Source of the DNA: Carnegiea gigantea | Lineage: Eukaryota; Streptophyta; Magnoliopsida; Caryophyllales; Cactaceae | Assembly (NCBI GenBank): GCA_029747015.1 | Contig: JAKOGI010000362.1 | Span: forward strand, 108,501-172,500 | Direction of reading: 5' to 3' | Length of the DNA stretch: 64,000 bases | Shown here: positions 58,875-64,000 of the stretch, piece by piece | Layout of the letters: every line of letters begins with the position of its first letter | Numbering within the stretch: the first letter of the stretch is position 1 | Notes under the pieces: generated by a model | What the model was told of the DNA's origin: nothing | What the model saw: the letters and a program-made list of their open reading frames with translations, nothing else | Databases searched by the model: none | Made by a program: the position numbers and the translations under genes

Positions 58875-61343
58875 TTGTGTGACGTGGACTAACCTTCGTA
58901 ATCCAAGTCGATCTAAATCTCTTTCGCCAGAGGTTGTGATTCTTTTTTAAAAAATTTTACACGACAAAAAATTTATTTATTTTTCATCCGGGCTATTTTT
59001 GTTCTTTTTTTCCTCGATTTAATTATCTGTGTATTTTACTTCATAACTCAACTATTTATTTCTCCCATCTATTTTTCCCTCCTATCTACATTATTTTGAA
59101 ATTCAACTTTTTCCCTCCCAAATTCACCTAAATCAAACCCTACAAAATATTTTATTTCTTTCCTCTTATTTTCTTTCCTTTTCGTTTTCTTTTCCTTTTC
59201 TTTAAAAATTGACGAAGGCCACCACCCACCACCCCTTTAACCCTAACTGAAGTACCCCGCTCATGCTATTTCTCTCTTTCTTTTTCTCCCTCTTCCTCTC
59301 TCTCTCTCTCTCTCTCTCTTAGCCGTGACCCCCAGCCACCACCCACCACTGCTAGCCGCCTCACACCACTGCCGGCAGCCCCGCGCCCCCACCGACCAGC
59401 CCCACATTCCCTCTTCCTTGGTGGTAAGTGGGGTGCACCCCCATGCACCCCATGCATGAACACTTCAAAAAATTTGTAGTTCTTTCAAAATTCTATGGTT
59501 TTATATGGATTTCAAGTATGAACCATTGAATTTTGTTTTTATGTTTTGTTCTTCAGATTTAAAGCACAAAGAGTTCGGCGTTCAAATCGCTTCTCTCCCA
59601 AATTTACATCAAGGTGAGAGTGCAACGGTTTTCTTGCGTTCTTGATACCAATTTTGGACTTTCCTTGACTTGGACGACTTGGATTAAGGGAAGGGTCATT
59701 AGGTTTCATGCTACTGGTTAGGGGCAGAAAATTGATGAATATTTAAAAATTTATTCCTGCTGACCTACTGGTCTAAAAATCATAAAAATGGAGGGTAGAT
59801 GGACCAAGGCGTCCTCAGTGCTATACCTTTTGAATCAAGGGATTTCAACTTATGGAATGAGTTATGGTCTGTTTACCAGAGACTGTCAAAACTAGGACAA
59901 TCAAGGATAGTTGGCATGTTTTAGGGCTTTTAACCTAAATACAGTGAGAAATAGCCGAATCACTAAACATGAAAGTTGTATTAGACAAGCTTATCTTTCT
60001 ATAATGGGTAAAAAGTTGAATTTTGGATGTCGGTTGTCAAAGTTATAGGATTGGAAATTTGAGTTAGGAAATTGGGGTAGAACCTGCTGGTCTGGAAAGA
60101 GGGCTGAACTGACGTTAACTTTGAAAATTCACTCAGGACGGTCAGTTTGCCAAAAATTGTGAAACCTTTAGGGCGGATGTGTCGGGATGTGCCGCATAAC
60201 CTAGTTTTTGAATCGAGTGAATTGGGGTAGTGTGGCCTAAGTTATGGTCAATTTACCACGGACTGTCCAGACCAAGGTAGTCAGTGATACCGCTAAAAGA
60301 AATATGAAAAACGACCTAGTTCGGGCTAGAACTGGGCGAAACCCTGAACATGACAAGTACTAAAATTTCTGTATTCGGCTAGAAATTGGAATTCGGGTAT
60401 TGGGGACAGAAGTTATGAGTTCTGGAAGGGGACCCAGATTCTGGTCGAATCTGGATCTTGGTTGGGCTTCAGATTGAGGCTCCTAAAAGTAGGAGTAAAA
60501 TTGTAGAAAAAAAATAATAATAATTTTGGAAGAAAGGCAAAGGCTAGGGGTATAATTTATTTGAGTTCGGACTGAGTGTGGACTATTTGTTGGCCCAGGT
60601 GCGGAGCAGTAAATTCGAAATAGTAACCAAGCCCGTAACTTTGTATGGTATCCATGTAACAATCATGCCCTAACCCTTCCCCAAGTTGTTTGAAATCGTG
60701 CGTGCCTTGAATACGGTAAGAATTGTTCTATTTACTGATTGAATGGAATAATAGCATGAGTTAATTTAATGTGGCTACGTAGCAGAATCTGCGTGAAGTG
60801 GCATGTTATGGAATTTCGACTTGGTAATGTTGTGTTGGAAATGCAAGATTTAATTGTTGTGGTGATGTCCTTGGGGAAATGGGTTGAAACTGAATGAACC
60901 TTTCATGTTAAATCGATCTTTAATAGAGAGAAAGGTAACAGTAACTATAAAGGCTGAGCTGGGTGAGATTTAATTTGATCGTTTGGTTGAAGGTCATTAG
61001 CCTTCCCTGGGAAACTAGTGCATGCATGTGAGTGGCCACGTGCCCTACTGGGATGTGGGGCAGGTTAGCGGTAACCATCCCTGATGATGGTAGGCCAAGA
61101 ATGGGTTAAGCGGTAACCGCTATATTAAACAGTAGACCAGGATTGAATTAAGCGGTTGCATTGAACCCAAGCGCAGGTCATGAGACCCAATGGGGTCGCT
61201 CCCCGTAAATCTGACTGTCGTGATCTGGATCATAGATTATAAATATACATCACTGAGATCTGGTAACCATGAAAGACTATGTTAATGAGAAGTGTGTCCT
61301 GAAAGTTTTGCTGTTTCCCCTACCCCTTAAAATGTTTTCAAAT
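58756..61343 (+). repeat. Tekay-type 3' LTR, truncated at its end
   Basis: Starts TGTGAAACCC after the polypurine tract. It has long T/C-rich leaders, a TC microsatellite at 59293-59320, and the GGGATGTGGGGCAGG-type stretch near 61050 seen in Del/Tekay LTRs. No genes. It runs straight into Cassandra LTR2 without an LTR-like end, so its 3' end is probably missing. No 5' partner exists in the window. Confidence 0.6.
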
Positions 61344-61430
61344 TGTAACACCCCAAGTGTGGCTTAAAAGGATCGAAGTGACTACTTATATCACTAAAGG
61401 TGCACCTTTCTTTTCGCGAAGCCCACTCAT

Positions 61431-61495
61431 AAGAACTCCATAGTCAAGCGTGCTTGCTGGGGAGCAATCTTGGGATGGGTGACCTCCTGGGAAGT
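61431..61495 (+). promoter_or_regulatory. 5S-rRNA-like promoter in Cassandra LTR2
   Basis: CAAGCGTGCTTG (A-box region) and GGGATGGGTGACCTCCTGGG (C-box, perfect to plant 5S). Confidence 0.8.
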
Positions 61496-61757
61496 TTTTC
61501 AGGCAGCATATGAGCGAGAACAAAGCACACTGGAAAAACTTATGGTGATTTGTGGGGCCAGTCGATGATCCTGGAAGCCATTTCTGGTAACTGCTCGCAA
61601 CCTGGGAGAAGGTCGGGGTGTTACAGATGGTGTCAGAGCCAGTGGATTAAGAGCTCATGGCCAGTCACCTAGCAGGGCAAATATACTGGGTGTGGACCGC
61701 CGATCAAGAGGACTCATAAGTCGGTCGGTTAGCGAGGCACAACGAGGACATTGTGCG

Positions 61758-61774
61758 TTTTAAGTGGGGGTGAT
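61758..61774 (+). other. Cassandra polypurine tract
   Basis: TTTTAAGTGGGGGTGAT before LTR3, with CGAGGAC shortly upstream; both match the Tekay tract at 58737-58755. Confidence 0.75.
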
Positions 61775-61861
61775 TGTAACATCCCGATTGTGACTTAAAA
61801 AGATCGAAGTGACTACTTATATCACTAAAAATACACCTTTCTTTTCGGGAAGCCCACTCAT

Positions 61862-61926
61862 AAGAACTTCACAGTTAAGCGTATTTGCTGGTGAGCAATC
61901 TTGGGATGGGTGACCTCCTAGGAAGT
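61862..61926 (+). promoter_or_regulatory. 5S-rRNA-like promoter in Cassandra LTR3
   Basis: TTAAGCGTATTTG and GGGATGGGTGACCTCCTAGG, each with one or two changes from plant 5S. Confidence 0.75.
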
Positions 61927-62061
61927 TTCGCATGTAGCATGTGAGCGAGGACGAAGCACACCAGAAAGACTTGTGGTGATTTGTGGGGCCAGTAGACGAT
62001 CCTGGAAGCCATTCGTGGTAACTGCTCGTGACCCGAGAGAAGTTCGGGGTGTTACAAAGCT

Positions 62062-62652
62062 AATCTAACATGGATTAACAATAAAAACTAAATATTTAAA
62101 CTAAACATAATCTAAACTAACATGCTCAAATAAAAGAAGTAAGAACAAAATATGTGAGAGAGAGAGAAAGAGAGAGAGGAGAAAACTTAGGCTCGATTGA
62201 ATGAAGATCAAATCCACAAGCTTGAATTCAAAATCCACCCAAACAAATCCTAATCTCCCTAATATAATTCCCCCTATTGGGGTTTTTATTGGCTTAACCG
62301 AAATTAAAACCTCCTAAAAAGTCTCCAAACGAACCCCCTAAAGAAACGCCAGAAGCCGCATTTAAATAGAAAATCGAGTGATCGAGCAGGTGCAAAGTGG
62401 GCGACAGCCTATCGTCCCTGCAATGGTTGGTGCGGCTAAGCCCTTGATGCCCGACGCCCGTCGTCCTTCTTGCCTTGCGATTCCCTTCTTTTCTTGCCCA
62501 TCCTTGCTCCATTTCGCGGCGTTTGCTCAATTGATCTTATTACCTGCAAAAGTAAACAAAACAAGTTAAAATCCTAAAGATTACATTATTATACGAGCTA
62601 AAATTAGGCGATAAAGGTTTGTAAAATATGACGTACAATTTAGTACCGAACA
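62062..62652 (-). repeat. Element G 5' LTR (right copy), second part
   Basis: Continues the LTR interrupted at 52097 and aligns with 47725-48404, ending ACCGAACA. It includes the short GA tract and the GC-rich cassette at 62395-62460. Confidence 0.9.
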
Positions 62653-64000
62653 AGCCTCATCATGGAGACTATCGTTCTTACGATGGTCAACTCGGCAAGT
62701 TGGTAAGCCTCAATCTCTTAGATTCATTTTTTACTTTCCACGTTCCCTAAGCAATTTCGAGCTTGTCTGTGCTTTCTTTCCTTGATCTTTCTACAAGACA
62801 TGACCCCAAAGCTTATAGCCAACTCATAGTTGAAGATCCTAGTAGAGAGAAGTTGGTTCGAAATTTAACTATGCTGAACCGATTGTATCTTAAGTCATTC
62901 GACATGTTCTATATGCCATTTATCCTCTCAACTGTGACCAAATTAAAAGAGGTGTACCTCTAATTTTGTAACCTAAATGGCAACCGACATTTTTCACCTA
63001 CCCTAACTTGAAAGGCTTTACTTAACTGGGAACAAGGATCTTGTAGGAATACTTCCTGAATTCTAATAGAATAGTCCTCTTGCATTGACATCATTTCATA
63101 GAAACTTGCCCTTTTCAAGTGGACAACTTGGCAATCTTGAAGAGCTCTTTTTATTCAATTGTCTTTTATCGAGGCCAATTCTTTCTTCTCTTGGCAACCT
63201 AGCAAATATCTGGTTTGGCCTTGGGGCTGATAATGCTTTCATTGGTGACCTCCCCTCTTCTCTGATCAACTTAACACAACTGCATAAGCTAGGTCTTTCT
63301 CTTCTAAATGGTGAGCTGGGAAGATTGATTTTATGGTTCATCCTGAGCAAATTAACTTTTCTTAAACTTGAGTTCAATAATTTGGGTGGTGAGATCCCAT
63401 CTGTTATTGCCATCACTAGTCTCTAAGTTTTGGAACTTAAATACTGTCAACTGACAGAAGGCATTCCGCAATGGCTAATGAATTTAACCTAATTGCACAA
63501 GTTGTGTGTTGAGGGAAATCAATTAGAGGGTCCCATAAAATCATCCAGAATTTCTCAACTTTGTAACTCTTAATGGGTTATCATTATCAGGCAATCGCGA
63601 CCTACGTGGCAGCTTTGACTGTTTCTTGAAACTCAAGTGGCTTAGACTCCTGAAGTTAAGTGGTGTCAAATTAGTACTTCTTGGAAAGTATTCCAACAAT
63701 CAATCAGTTCCTGCAACATTAAACCATTTGGAGATCAATTCATGCAACTTGGTGGAGTTTCCTCAATACCTATGCACTTAGGATGAATTAAAACGATTGG
63801 ACCTTGGCAGCAACCACATTCAAGGACCTATGCCCCAATGGTTTGTTGATGTCACTCAAGAGAGCCTATATTCACTCGATCTTTCGAGCAACTCCTTGAT
63901 AGGCTTTTCAACAACCTGTCATGGTCAAAAAGCTCTTTACTAAACATGGCCTATATTTGGCAGGGAACCAGCTACAAGGTTCATTTCCCTACCACCAAGT
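62653..64000 (+). pseudogene. LRR receptor-like protein (Cf/Ve type), extracellular repeat region
   Basis: Reading resumes right after element G with GQLGKLVSLNLLDS. It goes on through leucine-rich repeats typical of plant receptor-like proteins: SVLSFLDLSTRHDP, REKLVRNLTMLNRLYLKSFD, LERLYLTGNKDLVGILPEF, GDLPSSLINLTQLHKLGLS, LTFLKLEFNNLGGEIPSVI, then EFPQYLCT and ELKRLDLGSNHIQGPMPQWF. Such proteins sit in the plasma membrane and often sense pathogens. Stops (about 62748, 62959, 63063, 63424, 63490) and frameshifts (about 62985, 63570, 63900) show a pseudogene. It runs off the window; the transmembrane end is not seen. Confidence 0.82.

Larger units (their letters stand above)
52098..62056 (+). 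mobile_element. Element H: composite of Cassandra TRIM and Tekay/Del chromovirus
   Basis: The outer ends are Cassandra-type LTRs (52098-52376 and 61775-62056), both TGTAACA to TTACA. AAGCT flanks both sides (52093-52097 and 62057-62061), a perfect 5-bp duplication. After the first LTR come a tRNA-iMet primer site, a pre-gag ORF, gag, PR, RT, RNase H, IN with chromodomain, a polypurine tract and a 2.6 kb Tekay-type 3' LTR. This abuts a complete Cassandra unit (61344-62056). No Tekay 5' LTR exists. Either a chimeric cDNA was integrated, or a Tekay element recombined into a Cassandra array; the sequence alone cannot decide. Confidence 0.75.
61344..62056 (+). mobile_element. Cassandra TRIM unit (LTR2-interior-LTR3)
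   Basis: Two 282-bp LTRs (61344-61625, 61775-62056) flank a 149-bp interior with a tRNA-Met primer site (TGGTGTCAGAGCC, 61628-61640) and a polypurine tract (61758-61774). The total of 713 bp is typical of Cassandra, a coding-free TRIM. The left flank CAAAT and right flank AAGCT do not match, so this unit was not inserted alone here; its right edge shares the AAGCT duplication with LTR1. Confidence 0.88.
46980..62652 (-). mobile_element. Element G: non-autonomous gypsy-type element with gag-like ORF, interrupted by H
   Basis: LTRs are 46980-48404 and 51370-52097 plus 62062-62652 (split by H). They run from TGAT to GAACA on the plus strand. The flanks AGCAT (46975-46979) and AGCCT (62653-62657) form a 5-bp duplication with one change. 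The tRNA-Asp-type primer site (51344-51363, minus) and the polypurine tract (48405-48420) set minus orientation. The 3 kb interior has one gag-like gene and no pol. It lies within the RLP gene, and H lies in its 5' LTR. Confidence 0.88.

Noticed and set aside
59266..59463. Minus-strand frame rich in Arg/Glu/Gly near the TC microsatellite
   Set aside because: It is translated microsatellite and GC-rich LTR sequence with no domain.
61344..62056. True 5S rRNA genes
   Set aside because: Only the promoter-like half of 5S is present, within repeats that have LTR ends, a primer site and a polypurine tract; this is Cassandra, not a 5S array.
61344..62056. Cassandra unit as an independent later insertion
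   Set aside because: The flanks CAAAT and AAGCT do not match, whereas LTR1 and LTR3 share AAGCT exactly.

Overview
The window is plant nuclear DNA, most likely from a eudicot. It has Athila-like and Tekay-like Ty3/gypsy elements, a Ty1/copia element, a PIF/Harbinger transposon, a Cassandra TRIM with 5S-rRNA-like LTRs, and a broken receptor-like protein (RLP) gene. The base composition is AT-rich with long T/A runs, and no coding region looks intact. Almost everything is transposable elements nested inside one another. I name the elements A to H.

Nest 1 (1-26970). A minus-strand gypsy fragment D (26120-26970) was hit by plus-strand gypsy element C (1-26119, 5' LTR cut by the window edge). C was hit in gag by minus-strand Athila-like element B (2561-19416, target duplication CCTAC). 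B was hit inside its Athila-type ORF by the pol-less element A (5926-10904, duplication CTAGG/CTAGA).

Nest 2 (26976-35390). A non-coding LTR element E (likely duplication GGCAC/GGTAC) carries a 4.5 kb PIF/Harbinger transposon (30794-35253, duplication TAA) in its right LTR. The other LTR keeps the empty site.

35396-46800 is AT-rich sequence with a Tourist-like MITE (37415-37799) and a decayed minus-strand copia element F (38697-44510, duplication TTGCT).

Nest 3 (46801-64000). A plus-strand Cf/Ve-type LRR receptor-like protein pseudogene begins at 46801 with a signal peptide and resumes at 62653. A 15.7 kb block splits it. The block is element G (46980-62652, minus, gag-like ORF but no pol), whose right LTR is interrupted by composite element H (52098-62056, duplication AAGCT). 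H has Cassandra-type 5S-like LTRs at both ends. Between them lie a Tekay/Del chromovirus body (pre-gag ORF, gag, PR, RT, RNase H, IN, chromodomain), a Tekay-type 3' LTR and a complete Cassandra unit.

The most unusual object is H. It looks like a Cassandra-chromovirus chimera, and the two partners share their primer binding site and polypurine tract. The nesting order gives relative ages: D older than C, C older than B, B older than A; E older than Harbinger; RLP older than G, G older than H. All proteins carry stops or frameshifts, and several catalytic Asp residues are lost, so every element here looks dead.
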